This document shows, piece by piece, positions 24,527 to 32,986 of a stretch of DNA of 64,000 nt. Both the position numbers and the translations under genes were made by a program. Position 1 is the first letter of the stretch. Each line of letters starts with the position of its first letter. The notes beneath the pieces are model-generated. The model had not been told where the DNA came from and did no database searches. It saw nothing but the letters and a program-made list of their open reading frames with translations. Location: NCBI RefSeq assembly GCF_900099965.1, contig NZ_FNDJ01000024.1, positions 100,845 to 164,844 of the forward strand, written 5' to 3'. This DNA comes from Nonomuraea jiangxiensis (GTDB taxonomy: Bacteria; Actinomycetota; Actinomycetes; Streptosporangiales; Streptosporangiaceae).

Positions 24527-25381
24527 ATGCCGGAAATGACGACCCAGATGGTGACGTCGGCGGACGGCACTCCCGTCGAGTACCTCAGCACCGGGCACGG
24601 GCCGCACGTCATCGTGGTCCCCGGAGCGCTCGCGACGGCGGCCGACCTCACCGCGTTCGCCGAGCTCCTGGCCGCCCGGCACACCGTGCACGTCGTGCAG
24701 CGGCGCGGCCGGGGCGGCAGCGGCCCGCAGGGCGACCGGTACGGCATCGCCCGGGAGTGCGAGGACATCGAGGCGGTACGCGCGCGAACCGGCGCACGGC
24801 TGATCTTCGGTCACAGCTTCGGCGGGCTGGTGGCCCTGCGAGCCGCGTGCGGCAACCCGGAGTTCGACGCGGTCGTCGTCTACGAGCCCGGGGTGTCGGT
24901 CGGCGGGTCGATCCCGGTCGGCTGGATCGACCGGGCACGCCGCGAAGCCTCCGAGGGCGAGAACTTCGAGGCGTTCCTCACCTTCGTCCGTGGGACCAAT
25001 CCGGAGCAGTCCGGACGAGTGCCACGTTGGCTGCTCCGGATCATCCTGCGGTGCGTGATCCCCCGTGCCGAGCTGCGGCGGAACCTCGCGCTCATGCCCC
25101 AGGCGATCAGGGAGCACGTCGAGGTGGGACGGTTCGACAGCCGGCCGGACGACTACCGCGAGATCAGCGCGGTCACCCTGATCACCCGGGGCAAGGGGCC
25201 TGACACCGGCCGGCAGGCCGTCGCGCTCGCCCGGCTGGCCGGGACGATCCCCCACGCTGAGATCGCGACCTTCCCCGCGCTCGACCACTTCGCGCCGGAG
25301 AAGAAGCCGGGCGAGCTCGCGGACGCCGTCCTGCGCTTCTTCGCCACGCACGCCCGGCCGGGCGTCCAGATCGGCGGCTGA
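24527..25381 (+). CDS. Alpha/beta hydrolase (284 aa)
   Basis: Alpha/beta-fold hydrolase with nucleophile elbow FGHSFGG (Ser-97) and oxyanion segment VVPGALATAADL. A probable histidine lies in FPALDHFAPEKK near the C-terminus. The ATG at 24527 is chosen because AAGGAGG lies eight bases upstream and the fold begins there; the frame is open further upstream but that part is not protein-like. It is divergent from the GntR-TetR regulator and probably controlled by it, so it may act on a toxic ester or antibiotic. The substrate is unknown. Confidence 0.88.
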   Translation: MPEMTTQMVTSADGTPVEYLSTGHGPHVIVVPGALATAADLTAFAELLAARHTVHVVQRRGRGGSGPQGDRYGIARECEDIEAVRARTGARLIFGHSFGGLVALRAACGNPEFDAVVVYEPGVSVGGSIPVGWIDRARREASEGENFEAFLTFVRGTNPEQSGRVPRWLLRIILRCVIPRAELRRNLALMPQAIREHVEVGRFDSRPDDYREISAVTLITRGKGPDTGRQAVALARLAGTIPHAEIATFPALDHFAPEKKPGELADAVLRFFATHARPGVQIGG

Positions 25382-25451
25382 CCCGCGAACCACGAACGCC
25401 CGCAGCCCGGCCTCGGGCAGCGCCGGGGTGATGTCAGTGCGTCGGCGTGCG

Positions 25452-25477
25452 ACCGGGCCGCCGGCCGGCGGCCCGGT
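25452..25477. terminator. 26-bp perfect palindrome between convergent genes
   Basis: ACCGGGCCGCCGG at 25452-25464 is followed directly by its reverse complement to 25477. It lies between the stops of the hydrolase (25381) and aceE (25490, minus strand), so it is probably a bidirectional terminator. Confidence 0.7.
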
Positions 25478-25489
25478 GCGGTCCCGCGT

Positions 25490-27955
25490 TCATCGGCGGA
25501 CGGCTGCGGCCTCCTCGACGCCCTTGAGCACCGCGTCGGCGATCGAGCGCGGGTCGACCCCGAAGTGCCTGCGTACGGACTCGCGGGTGCCCGACAATCC
25601 GAACCCGTCGGTGCCGAGCGACGTCCACGGCTGGTCGACCCAGGGCCGGATCTGGTCGGGGACCGCGCGCATCCAGTCGCTCACCGCGATCACCGGGCCG
25701 TCGATCCCGGCCAGCGCCTTGCGCAGGTAGGGGACGTCCGTCGCGGTCATGGCGTCACGGCGCAGCTCGCTCCACGACGTGACGGACCAGACGTCGACGC
25801 CCAGGCCGTATTCCTCCTGCAGCAGGCGCTGCGCGGCCAGCGCCCAGTGGATCGCGGTGCCGCTGGCGAGCAGGTGGGCCTGGCCGCCGCCGGCGGAGTA
25901 GCGGTAGATGCCGCGCAGGATGCCCTCCTCGACCCCTTCGGGCATCGCCGGCTGGGGCAGCGGCTCGTTGTAGACGGTCAGGTAGTAGAACACGTCCTCG
26001 GCGTCGGGCCCGTACATGCGCCTGAGGCCTTCGCGCACGATCACGCTCACCTCGTACGCGAAGGCCGGGTCGTAGGCCAGGCACGCGGGGTTGGTGGAGG
26101 CGATGAGGTGGGAGTGCCCGTCCGCGTGCTGCAGCCCCTCCCCCGTCATCGTGGTCCGGCCGGCCGTGGCGCCGACCAGGAACCCGCGGCCGAGCTGGTC
26201 GGCCAACGCCCACATCTGGTCGCCGGTGCGCTGCCAGCCGAACATCGAGTAGAAGATGTAGAAGGGGATCATGGGCTCGCCGTGCGTGGCGTAGCTGGAC
26301 GCCGCGGCGGCGAACGAGGCCATCGATCCGGCCTCGGTGATGCCTTCGAGCAGGATCTGCCCGTCGGTCGCCTCCTTGTAAGCCAGCAGCAGGTCCCGGT
26401 CGACGGACTCGTAACGCTGGCCCAGCGCGGAGTAGATCTTGGCGGTGGGGAACAGCGACTCCATGCCGAACGTCCTGGCCTCGTCCGGCACGATCGGCAC
26501 CCAGCGGCGCCCCGTCTCGGGCTCCTTCATGAGGTCCTTGACCAGACGGACGAAGGCCATCGTGGTCGCCACCGGTTGCGTGGAGCCCTTCTCCAGCGCG
26601 CGGAACGGGCGCTCGCCGGGCGCGGGCAGCGGGTGGTGGGAGACCCGCCGGCTGGGCAGGGAGCCGCCCAGGGCGCGCCGCCGCTCGGCCACGTAGCGGG
26701 CCTCCGGCGAGTCGGGCCCGGGGTGCAGGAAGGGGGGCAGCTCGCCGTCGAGCTCGCGGTCCGTCACCGGCAGGCCGAGCCGGTCGCGCAGGGCGCGGAA
26801 CTCGTCGTTGCTCAGCTTCTTCATCTGGTGGTTGGCGTTGCGCGCCTCGACGCCGGCGCCGAGCGTCCACCCCTTGACGGTCTGCACGAGGACCACGGTG
26901 GGCGCGCCGCGGTTGTCCAGGGCCCTGCGGTAGGCGGCGTGGACCTTGCGCGGCTCGTGGCCGGCCCGCGACCCGCCGACGACCCGCTGCAGGTGCTCGT
27001 CCGAATACGGCACGTCCAGCCCGTGGAACAGGTGCTCCCTGATGTAGGCCCCGTCGGCGGCGGCGAACGTCTGGAACTGCCCGTCGGGCACCCTGTCCAG
27101 CCTGGCGACCAGCTCGTCCGAGCGGAGCAGCTCGTCCCACTCCCAGCCCCACAACGCCTTCACCACATGCCAGCCGGCGCCCCTGAAGACGCTTTCGAGC
27201 TCCGACACGATGCGGGTGTTGCCGCGTACGGGGCCGTCGAGCCGCTGCAGGTTGCAGTTGATCACAAAGGTGAGGTTGTCCAGCCCTTCGCGGGCGGCGT
27301 GGGTGAGTGCGGCCGTGGACTCCGGCTCGTCCATCTCGCCGTCACCGAGGAACGCCCATACGTGGCTCCGCGAGGTGTCCTTGATGCCGCGGTTGTGCAG
27401 ATAGCGGTTGAACCGGGCCTGGTAAATGGCGTTGAGCGGGCCGAGGCCCATAGAGACAGTGGGGAACTGCCAGAAGTCCGGCATGGCCCGCGGATGCGGA
27501 TATGACGGCAACCCGCCCTCGGGCTCCTGCCGGAACAGGTCCAGCTGCTCGCGACTCAGCCGGCCCTCCAGGTAGGCCCGGGCGTAGATCCCCGGCGAGG
27601 CGTGGCCCTGGAAATAGACCTGGTCGTGCTCACCATGGAAGAAATGGTTGAAGCCCACCTCGTACAGCCAGGCGGCCGAGGCGTAGGTGGCCAGATGGCC
27701 GCCGAGCCCCAGCTTGCTGCCCCTGGTGATCATCACGGCGGCGTTCCACCGGTCGTAGGCCGCGACGCGCTCCTCGAGCGCCAGGTCCCCGGGGTAAGAG
27801 GGCTCATCCGACGTCGGTACGGTGTTGATGTAGCGGCTGCTTGTGGCCAGCCTGCGCAACAGGTAGTCGGCCCGGTCGGGGCCCGCTGCCCGCCGGACCG
27901 CCTCCAGCGATTCAAGCCATTCGGCGGTTTCCTGCGGATCGAGGTCTTTCTCCAT
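25490..27955 (-). CDS. aceE: Pyruvate dehydrogenase E1 component, homodimeric AceE type (821 aa)
   Basis: Thiamine-diphosphate enzyme that decarboxylates pyruvate and acetylates lipoyl-E2. The thiamine motif GDGEMDEPES (near residue 203) runs to NCNLQRLDG (near 231). Further landmarks are PSYPHPRAMPDFWQFPTVSMG, EGLQHADGHSHL and LGTDGFGLSGTRE. It aligns with E. coli AceE from end to end but is about 65 residues shorter, through small internal gaps and a short C-terminus. No E2 or E3 gene is adjacent, as is common in actinobacteria. The ATG at 27955 is the likely start; a -10-like TAGGGT (27974-27969) lies 13 bases upstream. It is divergent from a GntR/FCD gene, a probable regulator. Confidence 0.95.
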   Translation of the reverse strand: MEKDLDPQETAEWLESLEAVRRAAGPDRADYLLRRLATSSRYINTVPTSDEPSYPGDLALEERVAAYDRWNAAVMITRGSKLGLGGHLATYASAAWLYEVGFNHFFHGEHDQVYFQGHASPGIYARAYLEGRLSREQLDLFRQEPEGGLPSYPHPRAMPDFWQFPTVSMGLGPLNAIYQARFNRYLHNRGIKDTSRSHVWAFLGDGEMDEPESTAALTHAAREGLDNLTFVINCNLQRLDGPVRGNTRIVSELESVFRGAGWHVVKALWGWEWDELLRSDELVARLDRVPDGQFQTFAAADGAYIREHLFHGLDVPYSDEHLQRVVGGSRAGHEPRKVHAAYRRALDNRGAPTVVLVQTVKGWTLGAGVEARNANHQMKKLSNDEFRALRDRLGLPVTDRELDGELPPFLHPGPDSPEARYVAERRRALGGSLPSRRVSHHPLPAPGERPFRALEKGSTQPVATTMAFVRLVKDLMKEPETGRRWVPIVPDEARTFGMESLFPTAKIYSALGQRYESVDRDLLLAYKEATDGQILLEGITEAGSMASFAAAASSYATHGEPMIPFYIFYSMFGWQRTGDQMWALADQLGRGFLVGATAGRTTMTGEGLQHADGHSHLIASTNPACLAYDPAFAYEVSVIVREGLRRMYGPDAEDVFYYLTVYNEPLPQPAMPEGVEEGILRGIYRYSAGGGQAHLLASGTAIHWALAAQRLLQEEYGLGVDVWSVTSWSELRRDAMTATDVPYLRKALAGIDGPVIAVSDWMRAVPDQIRPWVDQPWTSLGTDGFGLSGTRESVRRHFGVDPRSIADAVLKGVEEAAAVRR

Positions 27956-28002
27956 ACCACCATTAAACACCCTATGATCGAACGTCGGATGTATGTACTA
28001 CT

Positions 28003-28668
28003 ATGCTGTTCGTGAAGCCCGTCGTGCGCTCGCCGCTTCGCGACCAGATCCGGCAGATCATCCTGGACGGCCTCATCGACGGCCGCTGGGGGCCCGGTGA
28101 CCGCCTCGTCGAGCGCCGGCTCGCCACCGAGCTGGGCGTCAGCCAGGCCCCGGTGCGCGAGGCGCTGCGAGAGCTGGAGGCGCTGCGGCTGATCGAATCC
28201 TCCCCTAACCGGGGCTCGCGGGTGCGCAAGCTCACCGAGACGGATCTGCGCCAGGTCTACGAGGTGCGGGCGGGCCTGGAGGAGACGGCCGTACGCCTGC
28301 GCCGCCCGCCCGTGGCGGCCCTGCGGGTCCACGTCGCCGGCCTGCGCGCGGCGGCGACCGCCGACTCCCTGATCGACCAGGTGCGCCACGGTGTGGCCTT
28401 CCACCGCGAGATCGTCAGGGCCTCCGGCAACGACGTGCTGATGTCGGTGTGGGAGTCCCTCGGCGTCGAGGTGTGGACACACCTGGCGATCCGCCTGTTC
28501 CGGGCGCGGGCGGTGGAGCACGCGACCGGTCACGACTCCCTCGTGGCGGCGTTCGAACGCGACGACCCGCACGTGGGCGTGCTGCTACGCGAGCACGTCC
28601 TCGGCTACTCCTCGGCCCGGCACCTCCCGCCGCCGATCGACCTCCCGCCGCCGGGCACCGTAGTCTGA
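28003..28668 (+). CDS. GntR/FadR-family (FCD) transcriptional regulator (221 aa)
   Basis: The winged HTH occupies residues 10-70 (LRDQIRQIILDGLIDGRWGPGDRL, LATELGVSQAPVREAL). It is followed by a helical FCD effector domain (LRQVYEVRAGLEETAVRL, HREIVRASGN) of the sort that binds carboxylic acids through a metal. It starts 47 bases from aceE on the opposite strand, so it most likely senses a carboxylate tied to pyruvate metabolism and controls aceE. The start is uncertain: ATG 28003 overlaps a -10-like TATGCT (28002-28007), and a GTG at 28012 is also possible. Confidence 0.88.
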   Translation: MLFVKPVVRSPLRDQIRQIILDGLIDGRWGPGDRLVERRLATELGVSQAPVREALRELEALRLIESSPNRGSRVRKLTETDLRQVYEVRAGLEETAVRLRRPPVAALRVHVAGLRAAATADSLIDQVRHGVAFHREIVRASGNDVLMSVWESLGVEVWTHLAIRLFRARAVEHATGHDSLVAAFERDDPHVGVLLREHVLGYSSARHLPPPIDLPPPGTVV

Positions 28669-28703
28669 GCCCCGGGGCGACTCGGACGGAGGCGTGGGCG
28701 CAG

Positions 28704-29039
28704 ATGAGCGAGGCCGATCCGCACATTCACGTCGACCGGAAGGTGATGGGGGCCGGCGCCGACTACCGCAACGTGATCGCGTCGACGCTGGGCGCCGTGC
28801 CCGACGCGCCGACCTCTGTCACCACCGGTTGCGGGCTCCAGGTGGCCTACGCGATGACCTCGTCCCGCCCGGAGAGCGTCACCTGCCTGCCCTGCCGGGA
28901 GCACGCGCGCCAGGAGCACCTGCGCTTCGCCGAACAGGTCGAACGCCTGGGCCGGATGCCCGGCGCGCCCGTCACCGGCGACGAGGTGGCCAAGGCCGCG
29001 CGATGGGCCCGGGACATCGCCGGCAGGTTCGCCGGCTGA
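28704..29039 (+). CDS. Conserved hypothetical protein with CxxC motif (111 aa)
   Basis: Small soluble protein with cysteines in TTGCGLQ and VTCLPCREHA (about residues 43 and 60-63). The CxxC followed by histidine could bind zinc or be redox active. A helical C-terminal half follows (HLRFAEQVERLGRM, EVAKAARWARDIAG). It resembles a hypothetical protein common in actinobacteria whose role I do not know. The ATG at 28704 has GGAGG eleven bases upstream, a little far. It lies 35 bases after the GntR/FCD gene and may share its transcript. Confidence 0.65.
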   Translation: MSEADPHIHVDRKVMGAGADYRNVIASTLGAVPDAPTSVTTGCGLQVAYAMTSSRPESVTCLPCREHARQEHLRFAEQVERLGRMPGAPVTGDEVAKAARWARDIAGRFAG

Positions 29040-29204
29040 GCGGCGGACGCGTGATGACGCCGAGATCGGGCCGGGCCATGATCGCTTGGTAGCCTGCTGC
29101 CGCCGAGAACACCCCAAGGCGGCAAGCGGGACGCCCTGGGGCTCGATCAGCCCGACGACAACAATCCCCACGGCGGGAATCGGACGACAGGAACAAGGCT
29201 TCCC

Positions 29205-29564
29205 ATGCGCTTTCTGCGGCCCCATGCCGGCTTCGTGCTCATGTTCATCGCCTCGTTAGCCAGCTTCATCGCGGCCTTCTTCGTGGCGATCGCCGCGATC
29301 GACGGCTGCGGCCAGACATCGAGCCCGGCGTGCCAGTCCGAGGTCGCCGGCGCGCGAAACCTGGCCATCGTGATCGCGCTGGGCGGCCTCACCACCATGA
29401 TCGGCGGTGTCGGCTTCCAGGTCGGCCGGGGTTCCGGGCCGGCCGCCATGCTCCCCCCACCTGGTTACGGCGCACCCGTCCACCAGCAGCCCCCACCCCC
29501 GATCCCCGGCCCCGGAGCGCCTTCACCGGGATATCCCGGACAGTGGCCCCCCGGTTCAGGATGA
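29205..29564 (+). CDS. Hypothetical two-helix membrane protein with proline-rich tail (119 aa)
   Basis: Two hydrophobic helices (FVLMFIASLASFIAAFFVAIAA near residues 10-31, and LAIVIALGGLTTMIGGVGF near 53-71) flank a short loop with two cysteines (CGQTSSPAC) that could form a disulfide. The C-terminal 40 residues are rich in Pro and Gly (PPPPIPGPGAP). The ATG has AAGG six bases upstream. It overlaps the following acetyltransferase gene by four bases (ATGA). No family was recognised. Confidence 0.7.
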   Translation: MRFLRPHAGFVLMFIASLASFIAAFFVAIAAIDGCGQTSSPACQSEVAGARNLAIVIALGGLTTMIGGVGFQVGRGSGPAAMLPPPGYGAPVHQQPPPPIPGPGAPSPGYPGQWPPGSG

Positions 29565-30085
29565 GCGGGCCGGGGAGTGGGCGCCTCCGACCAGCCCCGA
29601 CCCGGAGACTCGCCTTCCGCGAGATGACCCCGGAAGACCTCGACGACATGGCGGCCCTGCTGGGCAGCCCCGAGGTCATGCGGTTCTACCCGAGGCCGAA
29701 AACGCGCGAGGAAGCCTCGGGCTGGATCGGCTGGAACGAACGGCTCTACCGCGAGCACGGCCACGGGCTGTGGCTGATCGAGCTCAGGGACACCGGCGAG
29801 TTCGTCGGCAACTGCGGCCTGACGCCACAGAACGTCGAGGGGACCGTGCACGTCGAGATCGGCTACCTGGTCCGGGCCGAGCTCCAGGGCCACGGATACG
29901 CCACCGAAGCCGCGGCCGCCTGCCGCGACTACGCGCGTGACGTCCTGCACCTGGATCGGCTCATCGCGATCATCCATCCCGGCAACGTGCCCTCTCAGCG
30001 CGTCGCGGAGAAGGTCGGGCTCCGGCTGGAACGTCTGGCGACCGTTCACGGGCTCCGGCGGAGGATCTACGCCGGGAGCATCTGA
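29561..30085 (+). CDS. GNAT-family N-acetyltransferase, RimJ/RimL type (174 aa)
   Basis: Acetyl-CoA-dependent acetyltransferase. The order of motifs fits the RimJ/RimL subgroup: RLAFREMTPEDLDDMAALL at the start, EIGYLVRAELQGHGYATEA as the acetyl-CoA binding turn (QGHGYA, about residue 113), and IHPGNVPSQRVAEKVG near the end. The ATG at 29561 overlaps the stop of the membrane-protein gene (ATGA), so the two are coupled. The acceptor may be a protein N-terminus or a small amine; sequence does not decide. Confidence 0.88.
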   Translation: MSGPGSGRLRPAPTRRLAFREMTPEDLDDMAALLGSPEVMRFYPRPKTREEASGWIGWNERLYREHGHGLWLIELRDTGEFVGNCGLTPQNVEGTVHVEIGYLVRAELQGHGYATEAAAACRDYARDVLHLDRLIAIIHPGNVPSQRVAEKVGLRLERLATVHGLRRRIYAGSI

Positions 30086-30281
30086 TCCGGGCCTGAGCTC
30101 GGAGTCGGGCTCCTGGATCTACGTTGCGCGGGTTTTGGCGAGGGCTTAGTGATGTGCGGGCAAGTTTGGCGGAAGCAAGATCTGTCGCCGGTCATGCGCC
30201 CGTCCGGTTGGCGGTATATCCAGCTCTGAAACTGTTCGCGCCCGGGAGGCTTGGGTCGAACTCGCTCGAAGGGCGCCCGCT

Positions 30282-30563
30282 ATGGCGACATACGGCTATC
30301 GCTGTCCGCATTGCCGAGAAATCGCGGTCACATGTCCGATCGGCACCGCACCCGCCTCGGTGCCGTGCCCGGACTGTGGCGCGGTCTCGGCCCGGGTGTT
30401 CTCGGCGCCGATGCTGGCGCGTACTCCGGCCGCCCTGGCGGCCCAGGTGCGGCGTGCGGAGCGCAGCGCCACCGAGCCCGAGGTCGTCACGGCCCGGCCA
30501 CGGCGCCGCGCCGGGAGCGCGGTGGCCGCCCATCCCGCCACCGCTCGCCTGCCGCGCCCGTGA
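30282..30563 (+). CDS. fmdB: FmdB-family zinc-ribbon protein (93 aa)
   Basis: Short zinc-ribbon protein. MATYGYRCPHC and SVPCPDCG give the two CxxC knuckles (residues 8-11 and 29-32) typical of the FmdB family, first noted beside formamidase in Methylophilus. The tail is basic and disordered. The role is proposed to be regulatory but is unproven. It lies 28 bases before the formamidase gene. A weak AAGGG lies eight bases before the ATG. The 196-base gap upstream holds no clear gene; a TATATC at about 30215 could be a -10 box. Confidence 0.85.
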   Translation: MATYGYRCPHCREIAVTCPIGTAPASVPCPDCGAVSARVFSAPMLARTPAALAAQVRRAERSATEPEVVTARPRRRAGSAVAAHPATARLPRP

Positions 30564-30591
30564 CCGTCCCTGTGCCGAAAGGAACCCAGCC

Positions 30592-31848
30592 GTGCCAGAG
30601 CTGATCTTCCCGCTCGACTCGACCAAGAAGTTCACCGACCAGGCCAAGCTCGGTCACAACCGCTGGCATCCCGAGATCCCGCCGGTGGCCCGGGTCAAGC
30701 CGGGTGACAGTTTCCGGGTCCACTGCCGCGAGTGGTTCGACGGCGCGATCCGCAACGACGACTCCGCCGAGGACGTCCGTGACGCCCCGCTGACGACGGT
30801 GCACGTGCTCAGCGGCCCGTTCGCGATCGAGGGCGCCGAGCCGGGCGACCTGCTGATCGTCGACATCCTCGACGTCGGGCCCATCCCGCAGGAGGACAGC
30901 GGCCCGCTGGCCGGCCAGGGCTGGGGTTACACCGGGATCTTCCCCACCAGGAACGGCGGCGGGTTCCTCACCGAGCAGTTCCCCGACGCCTACAAGGCGA
31001 TCTGGGACTTCTCCGGTCAGACCGCTACCTCCCGCCATATTCCCGCGGTGTCGTTCACCGGCATCACCCACCCCGGGCTCATGGGCACCGCGCCGTCGGC
31101 CGAGCTGCTGGCGAAATGGAACGCGCGGGAGGGCGCGCTGATCGCCACCGATCCGCAGCGGGTGCCGCCGCTGGCCCTGCCTCCCGAGCCGCGGGACGCC
31201 GTGCTCGGGTCGGTGCCCTCGTCCGAGTTCGACCGCGTCGCGGGCGAAGCCGCTCGTACCGCGCCGCCCCGGGAGAACGGCGGCAACCAGGACATCAAGA
31301 ACCTCACCAAGGGCTCCCGCGTCTTCTACCCGGTGTTCGTCCCCGGCGCGAACCTGTCGGTCGGCGACCTGCACTTCTCCCAGGGCGACGGCGAGATCAC
31401 CTTCTGCGGGGCCATCGAGATGGGCGGCTTCGTCGACCTGCACGTGGACCTCATCAAGGGCGGCATGGAGACGTACGGCGTCGGCGAGAACACCATCTTC
31501 ATGCCGGGCCGCACCGCACCCCAGTACAGCGAGTGGCTCGCGTTCTCCGGGGTGTCGGTCACGCTGGACGGCGAGCAGCGCTACCTCGACTCGCAGCTGG
31601 CCTACCAGCGGGCCTGCCTGCACGCGATCGGCTACCTGTCGAAGTTCGGCTACAGCCCCGAGCAGGCGTACCTGTTGCTCGGCGCCGCGCCGATCGAGGG
31701 CCGGCTGTCGGGGGTGGTGGACATCCCGAACTCCTGCGCCACCGTCTACCTGCCGACCGCGATCTTCGACTTCGACGTCCGGCCCGGCGCGTCCGGCCCG
31801 GCCCGGGTGCCACCGGGCACCAGCGCGCCGCACGCCACCTTCGGCTGA
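30592..31848 (+). CDS. fmdA: Formamidase/acetamidase (418 aa)
   Basis: Amidase that hydrolyses formamide or acetamide to the acid and ammonia (FmdA_AmdA family). It opens with the family-like PELIFPLDSTKKFTDQ and contains HNRWHPEIPPVARVKPGD, DLLIVDILDVGP, the FSGQTATSRHIPAV region and GDLHFSQGDGEITFCGAIEM, a well-conserved block. The C-terminus (YLSKFGYSPEQAYLLLGAAP) is complete, and length is normal at about 410. The GTG at 30592 has AAAGGA eight bases upstream. With fmdB just ahead, it forms a nitrogen-scavenging pair. Confidence 0.93.
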   Translation: MPELIFPLDSTKKFTDQAKLGHNRWHPEIPPVARVKPGDSFRVHCREWFDGAIRNDDSAEDVRDAPLTTVHVLSGPFAIEGAEPGDLLIVDILDVGPIPQEDSGPLAGQGWGYTGIFPTRNGGGFLTEQFPDAYKAIWDFSGQTATSRHIPAVSFTGITHPGLMGTAPSAELLAKWNAREGALIATDPQRVPPLALPPEPRDAVLGSVPSSEFDRVAGEAARTAPPRENGGNQDIKNLTKGSRVFYPVFVPGANLSVGDLHFSQGDGEITFCGAIEMGGFVDLHVDLIKGGMETYGVGENTIFMPGRTAPQYSEWLAFSGVSVTLDGEQRYLDSQLAYQRACLHAIGYLSKFGYSPEQAYLLLGAAPIEGRLSGVVDIPNSCATVYLPTAIFDFDVRPGASGPARVPPGTSAPHATFG

Positions 31849-31861
31849 CGCGGGGCGGCTC

Positions 31862-32329
31862 TCACGGCGAGCAGGGTTGCCCCAGCGGGCCGAGCAACAT
31901 CCGGCCACCGCGGTTCGGCAGTTCGAACAGCGCGTTGAGCAGCGGGGCGAGGCGCCGTAGCTCCTCCAGATGGGCGGCGCTCAGCAGGGACAGCTTGAGC
32001 CGGCCGGCTTCGGTGAGGGTCAGGCGCACCTCCCGGCGGTCCCCGGCCCTCACCCGGTTGCGCCTGATCAGGCCCAGCCGCTCCACCCGGTCGGCCAGCT
32101 GTACGGCGCTGTGGTGCCGGGTGCACAAATAACCGGCGAGCTCCCGGATGGTGGGACCGCGAGAGTCGGAATGGCCGCGAACCGCCAGCAGCAGCTGGTG
32201 CTGGGCAGCCGTGAGACCCACCTCGGCCGCGCGCTGCTCGCTCCACCACAGGAAGGCGCGGAGCCAGACGCGGAACGAGAGCAGGTTCGCGTAGTCCTGC
32301 TCTGTGAGCGCTTCAGACGGTCGCCCCAT
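31862..32329 (-). CDS. MarR-family transcriptional regulator (155 aa)
   Basis: MarR-type dimer with central winged helix: LTAAQHQLLLAVRGH, TIRELAGYLCTRHHSAVQLADRVE and the wing NRVRAGDRREVRLTL (about residues 40-110). The N-terminus is Trp/Phe-rich (FRVWLRAFLWW). The ATG at 32329 has GAGGGG nine bases upstream; a TTG three codons earlier is possible. It converges on the formamidase gene with a 13-base gap. A TGATA-T-TATCA palindrome lies 22 bases upstream of its start and covers a TATGAT -10 box, so autorepression is expected. Confidence 0.9.
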   Translation of the reverse strand: MGRPSEALTEQDYANLLSFRVWLRAFLWWSEQRAAEVGLTAAQHQLLLAVRGHSDSRGPTIRELAGYLCTRHHSAVQLADRVERLGLIRRNRVRAGDRREVRLTLTEAGRLKLSLLSAAHLEELRRLAPLLNALFELPNRGGRMLLGPLGQPCSP

Positions 32330-32350
32330 AACCAACAACCCCTCTTAACG

Positions 32351-32363
32351 TGATATTATCATA
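32351..32363 (-). promoter_or_regulatory. MarR operator over a TATGAT -10 box
   Basis: TGATATTATCA (32351-32361) is a perfect odd palindrome and strikingly AT-rich for this DNA. It overlaps TATGAT (32363-32358, minus strand), a near-consensus -10 for the marR gene. It could also affect the plus-strand transcript towards the SPW-protein gene at 32487. Confidence 0.65.
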
Positions 32364-32486
32364 CAAAGAGATACAAATCGGGCGGCCGAACGGGTCGGGA
32401 GCAAGACACGCCGCCGTCTGTCCACGGCCGTCGATCTCACAGCCTCAGGCACGCATGCTGGCGCATGCGCAAAGGTGGTGAAAGAC

Positions 32487-32924
32487 ATGGCTGGCGAGAC
32501 CATGCGAATGCACCCCGACATCGCGGAACTGCGGGCGAAATACGAGCTCGCCGCAGAGACACCGATCGCCAAGGCGGTAGCCGGTCTTACGTTCCTGACC
32601 GGCCTTTACCTCGCGATCTCTCCGTGGGTCGTCGGGTTCAACGGATTCACAACCCTGACGGTGAACAACCTGATCGTCGGCATCGCCCTGGCGATGCTGG
32701 GCGCGGGGTTCGCCTCCGCCTCCGGGCGGACGCACGGCATCGTCTGGATCGCACCGCTGATCGGCGTATGGACGATCATCGCACCCTGGGTCGTCAGCGG
32801 AAACGTCGCCACGACCGGGACGATCTGGAGCAACGTGGTGACCGGCGCGGTCGCTGTGCTTCTCGGGCTCGCCGCGATGCTCGGCATGAACCGTCCGTTC
32901 GGCTCACCGATGCGCAGACGCTGA
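32487..32924 (+). CDS. SPW-repeat membrane protein (145 aa)
   Basis: Four hydrophobic helices in two repeats, each with the SPW signature: LAISPWVVGF (about residue 46) and TIIAPWVVSG (about residue 94). This is the SPW repeat family of unknown function found in actinobacteria and proteobacteria. The N-terminus is soluble and helical (MHPDIAELRAKYELAAET). The ATG at 32487 is favoured because AAGGTGG sits eight bases upstream. A GCATGC-TGGC-GCATGC inverted repeat (32453-32468) lies just before that ribosome site. It is divergent from marR. Confidence 0.85.
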   Translation: MAGETMRMHPDIAELRAKYELAAETPIAKAVAGLTFLTGLYLAISPWVVGFNGFTTLTVNNLIVGIALAMLGAGFASASGRTHGIVWIAPLIGVWTIIAPWVVSGNVATTGTIWSNVVTGAVAVLLGLAAMLGMNRPFGSPMRRR

Positions 32925-32952
32925 CCCGTCGCGGGGCGAACCCGTCATGTGG

Positions 32953-32977
32953 CGGGAGCCGGCCCGGCCGGCTCCCG
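32953..32977. terminator. Bidirectional hairpin terminator
   Basis: CGGGAGCCGGC (32953-32963) and GCCGGCTCCCG (32967-32977) form a perfect 11-bp stem with a three-base loop. It lies between the convergent SPW-protein gene and the FAD/Fe-S dehydrogenase gene. Confidence 0.75.
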
Positions 32978-32986
32978 TCAGGCTGG

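Noticed and set aside
23172..24539. Plus-strand frame of about 450 codons opposite the GntR-TetR regulator
   Set aside because: It starts inside the broken nitrilase gene and runs antisense through the regulator with His/Arg/Gly-rich text. No motif.
30124..30591. Upstream in-frame extension of formamidase through the fmdB region
   Set aside because: The extension is Arg/Pro-rich and runs out of frame through fmdB. The GTG at 30592 has a ribosome site and matches the family start.
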